64,000 nt of DNA from Rhodamnia argentea. Its lineage: Eukaryota > Streptophyta > Magnoliopsida > Myrtales > Myrtaceae. Within the stretch, counting starts at the first letter, position 1. The number at the start of each line of letters is the position of its first letter. The position numbers were made by a program, and so were the translations under genes. The DNA is taken from positions 9,526,501-9,590,500 of the forward strand of contig NC_063159.1 in NCBI RefSeq assembly GCF_020921035.1. Direction: 5' to 3'. The notes beneath the pieces were generated by a model that worked only from the letters and a program-made list of their open reading frames with translations, was not told the origin of the DNA and searched no databases. Positions 22,803 to 35,238 of this stretch are shown in pieces.

Positions 22803-25800
22803 TCATAATTTCATGCACGCTGTATTTCCTGTCGGCTTGTCATTATCGCCAAACTTCGAACCATTTGCAGACGAAGAAGACCGTGCTGAGTCATGGGTAG
22901 AGTGGCCTCCCATCCCCAAAAAATTTTCTTCTCTTTCGTCACCGATATCATGAATGTGGCCATATCCAGCATCTGACTCACTAATGGACATGTCATCTTT
23001 GGAACCATCCTCAGATTCAGTTTCAGATAGATCTGAAAAATCACTATCCAACGGCGAGTAGTCTCTTGAAATGCTGTCGTCTGTCACGCATTGCCTTTCT
23101 CTCTTCGAGCTATCAACTTCCTTGGATCCGATTGTACCGTTTACCGGACTGTCCAAGATTGCTATGGGATTCCTGCTGTTTGGGTCTCCATAGAGTGCTG
23201 TGTGCCTGTAGTAAAGCTCCAGTTCCTTCTCTGCAATAGCAATGAAGCGTCTCACAGACTCAAGCGACTGCTCATACTTAGATTTTTCAAGAGCCTGCAA
23301 AGAGGACAAAGGCTCGGTTACCACCAGAGTATAGAATCAATATCACCAGGCAATAATTATTTAAACGTAAGACAAAGTTAGCACTTCTCTTAGGATGGGC
23401 TCAAAATCATGTACTTCGTTATAGTTTTATAAGATAAGAATGAATACTAGGTTGCAACGACTCTTCTGCTTTTTCTTAATGGAGTGAAAACGACTTCATG
23501 GTAAGCCACAAGATGGAACAACTGATGATATTCCAGAAATAAGTAAAACATACAAAACGTGCTCGAAGGTACTCTCCTAGACCAAACAAGCATCCTGACT
23601 TCTATATAAGCGAGAATGCTTGCAAGTACGCCTGCTTGACTCTTTTTTTTTTCCGGTCAAAACGCCTGCTAGATACATAATTGGTAATGGAAGTGATAAG
23701 GCTACCAAGTATTGCGCAGAATATATCAAACAAACATCTAAATCAAGCTCAGAAAACTTAATAGAGTTCCTAATACGGACTTTTACACTATAGAGTCCTC
23801 TAGGTAGCTTCATAATGAGCTTTAGATGGGTTTTTTGGTATGGTTAGCCGCTAGAGCCACACTACTTTCCGGATTCCATGGTTAGCATATAGCCGAAAAA
23901 AAAGAGTGCCAAATCACTAAAAATCATTCCGAAACTGATATCATTCTGTCTGCTACTTCCCTAGTATATACCGGAAACTTCACTGTAACTGTAGCGTGAT
24001 CAATTTGTGACCTCTCCCAATGTTTAAAAACCTAATGTCCATCACGTTTTAGTTTCTCTCAACCATTGGTCTCGCTTTTCCTTTGTATCAGACAATTATT
24101 ATTCCAACAGCTACTTTGTGCCAGCATATCACACGCTTTTGCTTGCAACAGAAGGATTACATCATGTACGATAATATATTTCATCATTTTCAATATTGTA
24201 ACACCACTAAACTGCAGGTGAGCTTTCCAGCTCATAGGGATCGACAATTAAGAAGGAGTTGAGGTTAAGCCTTTTAGACTATTTTCCTCCAAAATGATGT
24301 GGGACAACAGTCATTATAAAACTCATATCGACTTCCAAATGAATCCTACGTAACGTTGGTAAAAATGAAGGAATACCTGGAACTGCTAAATGAGTAAATA
24401 GTGATGAAAACAGATAATGGCATCAAGAGGACCACTATAAAAACGACAAGGGACAATATACGAGTTTAGCACACACACGTCAATTACCTGTATAAGTCCA
24501 AAGGAAATGTAAAATATACAGGCAGTACAATCTCCTTATCTAAATCGCATCAAGAGAATCTTAGTGGTTGAGTTGACAATGCTCAATACAATGAAAATAT
24601 ACATACTAAATAAAGAGAAATATCAAAGTCAGGAGACATACCCGTTTCTTGGATAATGTATCTATAGGTGACATAATTTCTGGCTGCACGTAGTTCCTTC
24701 CCCTATAAAATATTATGGTGTCATCTCCGACAATCTGAATGGGAATCCCACCACTCAATCTGGCAATTTCCTGGGCATAGTCATGAACTTGGCCTGGCTT
24801 GCAGGGCTTGCAAATGACCTTAACAGTTTCGTGTTTCTTCCAGTGCATGTGCATATTAAGGATGACACCTCCAAATACTCCTCTTCTGCCAAGAGGCACG
24901 TAATTAGACTTTTTTTGGCCCATCTTTTTGAGAAAAAACCGTTCCTCACCAGTTAGATTGTCTGGTTCAACGACAGGACCCTGGACTTTAGGAACTTCAT
25001 ACCGCTTGAGCTTCTCAATCAGCAATGTTTCCTTAATTCTAGCCTGCAATTCAAAGAGAGAAAAACTATCAACTTCGAGATTATGAATTCCAATTAGCTT
25101 AAAACATGGATTAAAAAATACTTTAACAACTTCCAGAGTTGGGTCAGATGCAGTATTCATGGCTGAAACATTTGCATTGCCATGAAGAATCGCTCTTCAG
25201 AAGAGTTGACAAAACAAAGCATCAATGAGGAGACACCATGTGCAGTATGACTCAAATCTAAGCGCAATAATTGCCAAGCCATCATGCTAAACAAAGTATT
25301 AGAGGTTGTAAGAAGCGCACAGATTCACTTAATGAGGAAGCCAAAGGTGTACTAAAAAATGCTTTTCACAAAAAACCTACGAAGGTCAGAAGGATCATTG
25401 GGGAAAACTTGTGCTTGGCAAACCCATCATAATGGTCAGTAAAAAAAAAAAAGAAACCCTTCATATTCAACATTATAACTGGTTTCATAATTTTTGTAAT
25501 CTTCCAAAAAGAGAGATATGCTATCCTTTCAGATAGAGCAATGTCAACTGAAAGCAGGTGAAAATGTGCCCATGGTACCACCAGAAAATTATGGGAAAGA
25601 TAGTCAGGTAAATCCCAATATGCAGGAGCTTAAGTGGAATTTTCCACTTCATCTGGGAGATAAGAGTGGGAAGGAAAATGACGGGGGTGGGAGGAGAAGA
25701 TATTAAGTGTTCCTTTCAATCCCTTCTAGGAAAAAAATCAATTTTTCTCAAATTTTCTTCACCCACCTCTGATTTTCTCCCCCTCCTTTCTCCCCAAAAC

Positions 25801-27566
25801 AAAGCATTAAGGCGACAACAAATGGAGAAGAAATTACATGTTCCTTTCAATCCCTTCTCGCAAAAAAATCAATTTTTTTCAAATTTTCTACACCCACCTC
25901 TGATTTTCTCCCCCTCCTTTCTCCCCCAAACAAAGCATTAAGGCGACAACAAAAAGATATACGGAAGAAGACTTCCCAACAGGTTTCAAGACAAAATTAT
26001 ACTGCACAATTGCAGAAGCAAGGGGCTTATAGGTAAATGCAAAATGGATCGTAGATTTTGCTTCTATTATCCACAATTGAAGAAGTGAGGAAATTATTTA
26101 TAGCAAAACAAGAAAAGGAGTTGCTTTCATTCTCATGCACCATGTTAATGTAGATTAATCACGAGTCCAAATCAGTATAAGCAGTTTCAATTGACAAGGT
26201 ACTTCCAACTGATTGTCTAACAGCATGAACCAGCCAACTTTGGAGTGCATGCCCACAAAATATAGCCACAACAAATATAAAAGCCAGAAATAGAACCAAA
26301 TCGTGACAGCTCACCTTATCAAGCTTGTACTTGATCCTTTCCTCTGCATTTGCAAATTTTTGCTTCCTCTTCTTCCCAAGACGCCTTGGATCCTTCTTGT
26401 TGGCTGCCTTTCGCTTCTCTTTCTCTCTCTTCTTCTGTAGCTGGAACCTCTTCTTATTTTTCCACTTCTCCTTCTTTGGAGGATCAACCTCATGTGTCTC
26501 AAACTTGGGCTTCCCTTCAGCTAAAACAAAGTTCACAGATCCGTAGCTAAAGTTTCTAAACGACCATAAAGTATTTGCCGGGTTTCCTGGAAGCAAGTGC
26601 TTAGATGAAGAGAGAATTGAGCTTCCTGATAGTAGAATTGGCCTAACAAAGTGATCCAATTGTCAACAACGAGAAAATCCAAAAAGAAAAAAGGTCATTG
26701 ATATTCAAGTCTAAACAAAAGAAAATACTTGGAACTTCAACTGTACTAGTAGTTCCTTAAGTTCAGGTCCACCTAACCATCAACATCGGTCTGTATGAGA
26801 CCATAGTTCACAGAAGAGCACCACAAATCTAAGAAAAGTCAGAGAATCAATTAATTAAAACTAACAGAATCAGTCTTTTCTTCTCTCTATTTTCCTGAAT
26901 GCAACAAACAAGCATTTTGGAACCCACTGAAACACAAAGCTGAATGCACACTGCAAACTCAACTGCCCATCATTAACGTTTCGAAAGTCGAGCAACCCAA
27001 CTGCTACAAATCATTCTATGCATTCATCAACCAATTTCCTCCCAAAATCATCAAAGAGCTCAAACCCACTACACCTACACATCCAAACACTGCCAATCAA
27101 GCCACTCAAATACCAGACTTCCATGAAGTTGCGTTGTTTTCACTTGAACCACACTAAATCAAGCTGAAAAACCAATGTTGGTAATGCATTCGCCTTTACT
27201 CCACCAAACTGGGGAGGCGAATGAGAGACTTGTACAATCGTTAGGCACAGATTTGATACCTCTAAGTTTGAGGCAGTGGGTTCACGCATCAATCAAACTC
27301 ACAAATGAACCATCGCCCGAAGCAGTATTAACACATGGGCATTCTATTAGCTCAAGTAGTGTGAGAAAACTGATACTTTTCACTCGCTACATAAAAGAAG
27401 AGAAAGCTTAGCTCCTCTAAGGTACCTCGAGGAGCCACCCACTTCCTTCGATTCATCGCCATATCACAGAGAGAGAGAGAGAGTACCTGAAGGAGCAGGC
27501 TGAAGCAGGAGATGATCTGAGAAGAGAAGAAGCTCTGAGCAAATTGCGCAACCACGCGCTCGCCAT
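22803..27566 (-). CDS. CFM9: CRM-domain RNA splicing factor, CFM9-type, probably mitochondrial
   Basis: Exons on the reverse strand are 27566-27487, 26642-26315, 25043-24642 and 23294-22803, joining in frame to 1302 nt, 433 residues. The N-terminus MASAWLRNLLRASSLLRSS is rich in Arg and Ser with no acids, typical of mitochondrial presequences. A basic linker (KKEKWKNKKRFQLQKKREKE) precedes a single CRM (YhbY-like) RNA-binding domain at about residues 167-256, with the GRRG loop at 188-191 in VPLGRRGVFGGVILNMH and the closing strand DDTIIFYRGRNYVQP. The C-terminus is Ser/Asp/Glu-rich and low complexity. One-CRM proteins of this group help splice mitochondrial group II introns; the CFM9 name rests on the remembered motif SPIDTLSKKRALEKSKYEQS. 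The other candidate is a plastid one-CRM relative, but its C-terminal region differs. Confidence 0.85.
25709..25954. repeat. 131-bp tandem duplication inside CFM9 intron 2
   Basis: A unit beginning GTTCCTTTCAATCCCTTCT at 25709 restarts at 25840, giving a period of 131 bp. The copies share CACCCACCTCTGATTTTC and AACAAAGCATTAAGGCGACA in the same order and differ at only a few positions, so the duplication is young. Confidence 0.85.
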
Positions 27567-27576
27567 CACGCCATTT
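27561..27576 (-). promoter_or_regulatory. Two-codon upstream ORF overlapping the CFM9-type start
   Basis: On the gene strand the leader reads AAATGGCGTGATGGCGAGC. A first ATG (27574) encodes Met-Ala and then stops at TGA; that TGA overlaps the main ATG (27566) in the string TGATGG. If transcription starts upstream, ribosomes must skip the first ATG or terminate and restart one base back. The longer downstream frame is the one that joins in frame to exon 2. Confidence 0.6.
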
Positions 27577-27716
27577 CACTTTTCAGAGAGAGAGAAGAGG
27601 CGCTAATAACACTAGCTCTCCAAATGTTCGATTATTTGCGTCGATTAATGTTAGTTCCGGTTGCACGTCCGACCGTATTTCGGCAAAAGGAAAAAGGGAA
27701 AAAAGAAAAAAGGGAA

Positions 27717-28072
27717 GTGATGAAATAGATGGTCCGTGAATTTTGATTCAACGTGTAATGCGATTCATAAACTTTTGATTTACTTAATGTAATCTACGAA
27801 CTTTAACTCAATATGCAATGGCGTCTCTAAACTTCTAATTTGTTCAATACAATTTTTAAAATTTTGGTAAATGTTCAAATAAGTCTTTGGATTATATAAA
27901 AATATCAAAATCCTTTTATTAATGTAAGTTCATGGACAATATTGAACATTTTCATACACCCCATACACGAGCTTAAGCACGTACCAAAAATTTAGAGGTC
28001 ACGTTTAACGAGTTAAAAATTTAAAGATCAAAATTCGTAAATTATTTATATCGTTTTCTCACGAAGAAAAAT
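27717..28072. mobile_element. TIR element, family C, degraded copy
   Basis: Words GTCCGTGAATTTTGATTCAA, TGTAATGCGATTCATAAAC and CTCAATATGCAATGGCGTC match family C at 15186-15608 in order. The right arm is more degraded. It lies between the divergent CFM9-type and first FAR1-like genes. Confidence 0.45.
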
Positions 28073-28344
28073 AAGAGCATATTCCTATTAATTTAAATTT
28101 ATTCTGAATTATTGGAGATCATTATGCTCGCATATATCTCTTCGGATTAGAGATAATATATTTTTAATTCCAAATTTCGCTAGGAGAAATTTCACAAGAC
28201 ATCGACAACAAGAAGCATTTGGTCGGCACGGACCCAAAAACGCAAGCTAAGACCGTGCGCTACAAGTCATAATCCCGCGGTCTCCATTCATTTGGATACC
28301 GATTATTTCGAAGTTCTCAATATCCAAGTATTGTATTTAGACCT

Positions 28345-28760
28345 AACAAACGGGCTTGTCAAGATGGGTCATAGATGTATTTCTTAACTCATATTTGATG
28401 GGTTAAGTTGCTATAAGAGTTAGTTATATTTAGTACATTGGCGTAATATCATAAAAGATCAAAACATGATGTTAAATGGATTCATAGCTTACTTAGACAC
28501 AATCTACGTCCGATGACTCTCTCTCGCTCTCGTTCGAGCTCACGCTACTTTAATTTGGGATGAGGTGATTGTGTTAAATATGAAAATGTTTTAGCAATAT
28601 GAATCCAGTTTTATATAAGTTGGTCCGATATGTGTTACTATATTTGTATTGCATGAAAATGAGTGAAAATGAGTAGTGGATCAATTTGGGTCTGATCATT
28701 TTTAATTTGACTCACCTGTTTAACGGGTTTGTTATCAACCAATTGACCCATCTAAGGCCA
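28345..28760. mobile_element. TIR-like repeat, family F, second copy
   Basis: It begins GACCTAACAAACGGGCTTGT and ends CTGTTTAACGGGTTTGTTAT, and shares ordered words with 16800-17245. 28760-29250 holds nothing recognisable. Confidence 0.4.
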
Positions 28761-29539
28761 CTTGGGGCGGAGAAGCTTGAAATCCAATTTGGGTGGATTC
28801 GGCCGGGCACCAAGCTAGGCAACACATGAGAGCGGGGTTAGTCTAATTTTCGAGCTTTAACACCCAAAAATTCAAGGGGCTAGGATTAGATAAGAATTAT
28901 CGATTTCTCAACATGATCATTTATAAATACACAAGTAAGAACTCATGTCCTTTTCGTAAAACATAAAATTAAGCTTTTTTTTTTATTGAAATACTATGCG
29001 ATGATTAACTTTTGATTACTTGAGAAATGATGAAACTTCATAAAGTAAACATGAAATACTCCATCAACAAAATTTAGTTCAATGTTACTCTTTTATAATT
29101 TTCGTTTCAGTTATAAATATATTTTTTAATTACATCATTTTTTATGTAGAGATTAAGATACAATGAGGTGTCCTTTCCTACATGTAATTATGATATTAAA
29201 GTTTTAATTAAAACCTTTAAGCTAAAGGAAGTTGAAAAATTTTGCTCACTCTGTTCCCCATCAGGGTCCGGTCGGGTCGGGTCCGAACCGAACAGAACCC
29301 GAGAGGTTCAAATCTGGAGTGAGCTAGTCCCACAACAGTTCACACGCGTCGAAACGTCATCAGCCTGACCAAACCGGTTGACTTCTTCTCTCAAACACTG
29401 ACCAATGGATGCCCGCCACGTGTGTGTAGATGAGTCCCCATATTTGCTACGTGAACCCTCCTCCTCCTCCCTCTTTCGCTTGCTCGCTGGCGCGTTGATA
29501 CGGACGGTGGCCATGCCCCCCACCTCAACGATCGTTCAA

Positions 29540-30161
29540 CCAGGAATTTGAAGATCGGTATATATACCCAGTGAGTTCGAGTAGTAATTTGGATTTCATC
29601 TTGGATATCTGTGTTGAGCTGATTGCGAAAATAGATTCTTTGTGGCAATTGATTGCCCGTTTAATTCGAAAAGCTTCTAAAGGTTCTATTTTTCTGGTTG
29701 GCTTTGTTGTTATGGGAGCTCTGTTGTGGTTCTTGGGGCATGGGCTTGGAGTTACCAGTCCTCAGAGACCAAAGTTGTGTTGCTTCATGAAGTGTGACAT
29801 GAACAAGAAGCCTAAATCCATGAAATTTCTTGAATTTAGGTTTTCCTATCCTTTTGAATGGGGGGTTAGTTCAAATAAATCTCACTGGGGAAGGGTTGTT
29901 CTATACCCCCTTTTCTCTTTCAAAGTTAAGTCGATTAAGGGGATCATGGCGATGCGGGTATGGTCAAGTTCTTTGTCTTGTGTGTGCGCAATGTCGTTTC
30001 AGCCTTGTTCAGGTATCTGTGCCTGTCAAGAAGGGTGTGAATGTCGAGAAGTGAGTGAATGATGGAATTCTTTGCGGCGTTTGTCAATGCAACTTTTGTG
30101 TCTTATGTAATTTGTGTGAATTGTTGGATTACAAGATTGTTTCGATGTTTTGGCAGTGGAT
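29540..30161 (+). promoter_or_regulatory. Promoter and 5' UTR region of the first FAR1-like gene
   Basis: A TATA-like string TATATATACCC lies near 29560. The leader probably contains an intron ending at TTTTGGCAG (about 30157), just before GTGGAT and the ATG at 30162. The second FAR1-like gene has the same CAG-TGGAT junction, so an upstream coding exon adding a few residues cannot be excluded. Confidence 0.4.
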
Positions 30162-32702
30162 ATGGTGGGCGATTTCCGTAGAGATGGGATGGTGAGTTCA
30201 GTTGGTGCTGAGAGTAGTAGTCGGGCAGTTGATGAGAATGAAGTGGGTGTAAGTGCTGTTGAAGGGGAGTATGAGCAGGTTGTGGAGGTAAAAATGAATG
30301 ACGATCTGTTAGAGAGGGACGACATTCTGGACGCCATGCCGCCAGTATCGATGACCTCAGTAGATGAGCCCTGTGTGGGTCAGGAATTCGACTCTGAAGC
30401 GGCCGCACATGGGTTTTATAATGCATATGCTACCCGGGTAGGATTTATAATTCGGGTGAGCAAACTCTCTCGGTCGAGGCGTGATGGATCGGCTATTGGT
30501 CGGGCTTTCGTTTGCAACAAAGAGGGTTACAGGATGCCAGATAAACGCGAGAAGATTGTCAGGCAAAGGGCTGAGACGAGAGTCGGTTGTAGGGCCATGA
30601 TGCTGGTGCGGAAAATACATACAGGCAAATGGGTCGTCACAAAGTTTGTGAAGGAACATACTCATAACTTGTCACCTGGCAAAGGCCGGAGGGACTGTAT
30701 TTATGATCAATATCCTGTAAGTTCTTGCTTCTTTAATATTTTAAGTCATAAATTTTTGCTCGAAGCTAATGCCACGGACCTTAGAAAAAGAGACATGAGA
30801 AAGCTAGTTAATAGTTATCCGCTTATTTTATGGTCCTCTCAAAATTGCATAGTGATTGCTCCTTTTCTTATGTATTCCACACACACACACACATGTGAGG
30901 ATTGTCTGGAACATGGAGGCGCCAATCTGGTTATTAGTCAGCATTTATGGGTATCTCTGAGGTCGTTGGTTAGCATAGCAGCTGGGCTTTTGTACCCTAG
31001 CTTTCTAGGTTTGGAGAACAAAATCCTCTCCAATCAGAGTCCTCACAGTTGAAGTTTAGAAACGTGCTAACTGTTTGATGAATTTTTCTGGCATTTATTT
31101 ACACGCCCTTTACTGACTAATCAGAGTCAGCTGCATACCTGTTTCATTATTATTCTGATGGGTTAGCACTTTCTTTCTACTGATGGTTTTTATCCTTTTG
31201 AAAGTGCCTTGTGGCGTATTTGTTGCTACTTTCAGTTTTATAGCTACACAGAACGATATTCTGATAGCCTACTTCTGTCAGCTAGGATCTATAGTTCCTG
31301 GCTTTAGTCAACTCGACATGTCGCAAGTCTTTGCAGTCGTCCAACAATATGTCCTCGACATATCTTTTGCCCAAAAAGAGAGTATATCTCTAGCCAATAC
31401 TGATAAATTAGTCTATCCGAAAAGAAAATATCTATCAACAAGACACAGTGGTATCAATCTTGACAGTGTAACCATTCTTGTTGTAAAAAAATGAGCCCAT
31501 GTATCATTCGCTCGTCTGACTTTTCCCTGAAAGTTTGTTGACATTTTGTCTTCTTTTTAGTGTTCAAACTACTTTGCTTTGTATCTCCTCTCTCTAGGAA
31601 AGCCAGCCACTTAGAGCTGACTTTGCTAATATTGATTCTACATAACAGTTCTAATTATTTGATGACGAAAATAATGCTGTAAACTTTGTGATTGTCCCAA
31701 ATACTAACGGAAGCTCTGGAATTTCCATTTCTGGACATGTATTGTGTCCTTTTAACTCTAGTTTAACAGTCGGAACATCATTCTATTGCTAATAGGAATT
31801 GTAGCTGTGATGATGGGTAAGTCCCTACATGCCATCTGATGATAAATCATTTACAGAATTAAGGCATAACCAGACAAATTAATCACTTGTATCGTGATTC
31901 AGAGAAGTCCCACATTTCTGATAAAACACGGGCCAATAATTTTTGCTGCATTTAATATTATAATTTGTCCATCTCAGACTTCTCATTCTTGCGAAGCTAT
32001 TGGGAAGTTTGTTGAACCTGTTTAACCCCTTGACTGGGAGCTTTACACGGGAGGAAGGCGGGCATTGGCTAAGAATAACAAAATTTTGTGGCTTTAGGAT
32101 TACATAGGGTGAGCCAATGTGAGTTCGGATTGGAATCTCGTGCTATGTATGAGTCTATGACTTAGAGGTTGAGAAAATTCTCATGGTCTGCCATAGGCTA
32201 GAAAACAATGCTTTTGCCAAAGTATTTGTGTCATGGAATTGTTCTGGTAAAACTGGTCATTTCTAAGACTTTTCTTTTGAAGGTATTGGTGTCATAATAT
32301 GATCATAATAGTTGAGATGCTGTTGTCATTTGTGCTACTGTCTCATTTCTCTGTTTTTGGATTATAATGTGTATGAGTTTACTTTTTCCTTGAAAAATTA
32401 TGGCCGATCTTTTGTGTACCTGAGACGTTAATGCTAGCGATTATCTACTCCTTTATACTATATGTTAAAGCTCTTGTCTTATACAATGTACATACTTCAT
32501 TGTTCTTCCACAGAACGAACATGACAAAATTCGGGAGTTGTCGCAGCAGTTGGCAATAGAGAAAAAGCGAGCCGCGACGTACAAAAGGCATCTCGAACTA
32601 ATCTTTGAGCACATTGAGAATCACAATGAGAGTCTGGCAAGAAAGATCCAGCACATAGTAGACAGCGTGAAGGAAATCGAAAGCAGAGAGCAGCAAAGTT
32701 AG
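30162..32702 (+). CDS. Short FAR1-family protein (FAR1 DNA-binding domain plus coiled coil)
   Basis: Exons 30162-30716 and 32514-32702 join in frame to 744 nt, 247 residues. The FAR1 domain spans about residues 75-170 with the WRKY/GCM-type zinc ligands Cys118, Cys143, His166 and His168 (FVCNKEGY, VGCRAMM, KEHTHNL). The second exon (186-247) encodes a charged heptad-like helix, IRELSQQLAIEKKRAATYKR, likely a coiled coil for dimerisation. Full-length FHY3/FAR1 proteins, which derive from Mutator-like transposases, also have the transposase core and a SWIM finger; both are absent here, as in small Arabidopsis relatives such as At3g59470. A nuclear DNA-binding or modulating role is inferred. The start is the first in-frame ATG after the probable leader intron. 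The intron is 1797 bp. OSGEP lies next downstream on the same strand. Confidence 0.85.
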
Positions 32703-33744
32703 AGATAGATTGCCGCATCTCTTCCTTTTCTTTCTCCCCCTTTTTTGATCTCTTCCATTTCCCAGTTCGAATTGTAAAATGACGGACTGCGTGGTAAAAG
32801 ATGATGTGATGAAATCCTTGTCGATATGTCCAGTTTCAAATAGATCGCAGTAACCAATTCCCCCCGCGCCCCAAACCAACAAACAAACAACCTCATTTTA
32901 TAGTTGGTCATGGTCCATAGCATTCATTCATGTATCCAATTGATTGTTCTATTCCGGTTCAGCTATTCCTAAGTAACAGGATTTTGGTTCTTTTGTTGTT
33001 TCATGGGTAATGAGTGCATAAAATTTCCAGCATCTATACAATCTGATCGAACGAATTCCTCTTGAATTTGAGGTTGCGCCAAGTTCACTTCAGTTCAAAC
33101 GCAACCGGAATGGATACATACTTTAGTTGGTACTATTGCTTTTGGACATAGAAGGGTTGTGATATCGAAAGCCAGACATCTTACTCTATCAAATGAAGAA
33201 AAGAGGAAGAAGCAAAGGCTGGAACAAAGGAAGTGATTGTTGCTTTTGTTATGGTCTTTTTGGTTCACAAATGGAAGAAGACATGAATAGAATGAATAGC
33301 TATTTGACGATCAGAGGATACAACATAATTTCTAATAGATTTTCCCTAGCTTAATTGGCTCTATGAATTAAATATTACTCATCATAATTGGCAAGCGATA
33401 ATTTTGGAATAACATGGCATATTCAAAATGATTTTTCGTCGTCTTTTATTTACATGGTTATTAAAGCCTCATTTTATCAAATATGGCAAATGTTATTTTA
33501 CAAAAGTGTAAATTACAAAGACGTATAATTCATCGATAAGAATTTAATAATGAGTTGTGATGTTTCTAGATTGAAACTATGAGTGAATTACTGATTTATG
33601 AATTACTTGCAATAATGTGAAGTGAAAATAAAGATGCAAATAAATTTCCAAATTGGGAGACTAATAAGGGGTTTTTGGCAGCTCCTCCTTCGGAAGGGAA
33701 AGAACAGGGCTTTTGCTTTGAATTCAGACCGCACACCGAAACCT

Positions 33745-35238
33745 GAAACGACACACCAAACTCTCGACCGCCACTCTCTCCAGCGAAGGTACTCTCTCTC
33801 TCTCTCTCATCCACTGTAATTCGTTTTTAGTTGAATGAAAACCTGCTGAAAGATGCGATCTTTTGAGGCCATTTTGCCTCAGTCTTTGAAGGTTGAGCTG
33901 AGTACTGTCGGGGTCCATATTATGAAACAATCTTTCGATATAGGATTAATATAATGCATACACGGTCCGGCTCTTCTCTAGAATCATGGGTGGCTCTTGG
34001 TTTTTGAGTTCGTTTGTCAGAGAGATTAGTTAGTCATGTATCCATCTTTAACTATTGTTGTTTCTGCTACGGACGAGAGGAAAAGATTAGTTTTTCATTT
34101 TCTTATTTCTTCAGCTGAAATCTAGAGTTGATTATGTACATTTGTTCTGCAACTTGAGTTTGTAGCGTGAAATCTAGGCAAACAAAATAACCTACGTATT
34201 GTAATTTCTGTAATTATTTGGGATGCTCTTGGTATACGTGAAGATAGAAAAATTTTCAGTGTCAAATGGTTTTTTCCCCCGGGGTGTCTCAGAAATTACT
34301 TGGAAAAGCTCCATCTTTTAACTGGTGGTTGAAAAGTCTGTGATTTGAACCTGTGTGCAGTCCCAGACTTGTCACCAGAGCTTCTTAAAGATGTTGGTGA
34401 TATAGCATTTATGGGTATTCTCATTTTGACATCTATCAAGCTAAAGTTAATCGTGCAATGGAGATGAATCGATATTCGTTAGTGTGCTTACAGTTCTGTT
34501 TCTGTTCCTTCTTTATCATTTCAAGCTGCTGCTGCATCATGATTGTTTTCTGTGATCACGTTTGTTTCCCTGTTTCTGCTTGATGTTTCTTCTGTGTTAC
34601 ATAAATTGCCGTGTAGGGCTTCTGTTTGATTTATTTTCCTAGTTGGCTGGATCAACATGCTGTCTTCTACTCTGTTGATTCGGCCCCAGTGTTGCATTCT
34701 TCAATCTTTTTTGACTTGCTGAACAGGTAGCTCTTCAAAAGTGTTGCTTTACCTCTTGCATCTTATCAAATTAGGTGCTTTGATTTTGTCTGTAAATCTT
34801 TCCGTGGAGTATTGACCATGCCCCAGAGTTTCAATTGTTGATTGAATAGTAATGCCCTTGTTTTCTGGTTTTTCATTTTTGGTTTTTTCTATGAGATTCA
34901 ACCATTCTCACATGTTACGTCTGTCTTCCAACAATTTGGTCCTCATAGTCAGTATCTACTCTTCATAGCTATCGCTTTAGTACATAAGGACTATATGCCA
35001 GGCTATTGAAAGCCAGTACGTTCATTCTCTCTTTCTTAGTTTCTTGTATGTGTGGGTGGCTGCTATTGTTGGTGCCTTTTTCTTTGCATCAACAACAAGT
35101 GATACATGCGGAATAGCTGCACACCTGGAGTATCCTTGTCCCTCCACATTCCCAACCTGCTCTTTGCCTAACCTTTTTTTTCCTATTTACTTCAGTTTGT
35201 TAAGGATTTGAAACTGAACAGAGAACAGACCTCCAAAC
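33745..35238 (+). promoter_or_regulatory. OSGEP 5' UTR exon and leader intron
   Basis: A probable leader exon ends near 33788 at CAGCGAAG before GTACTC, and the leader intron runs to the acceptor at about 35228 (ACAGAGAACAG), 11 bp before the ATG. This explains why 33790-35225, about 1.4 kb, has no supported frame. Confidence 0.5.

Noticed and set aside
27175-27411. A 78-codon + strand frame opposite CFM9 intron 1
   Set aside because: It lies in an intron on the other strand, is not conserved to my knowledge, and ends in the gene's splice region.
29571-30062. A 163-codon frame upstream of the first FAR1-like gene
   Set aside because: It has no recognisable domain and lies where a leader exon and intron are expected; the composition is like UTR and intron sequence.
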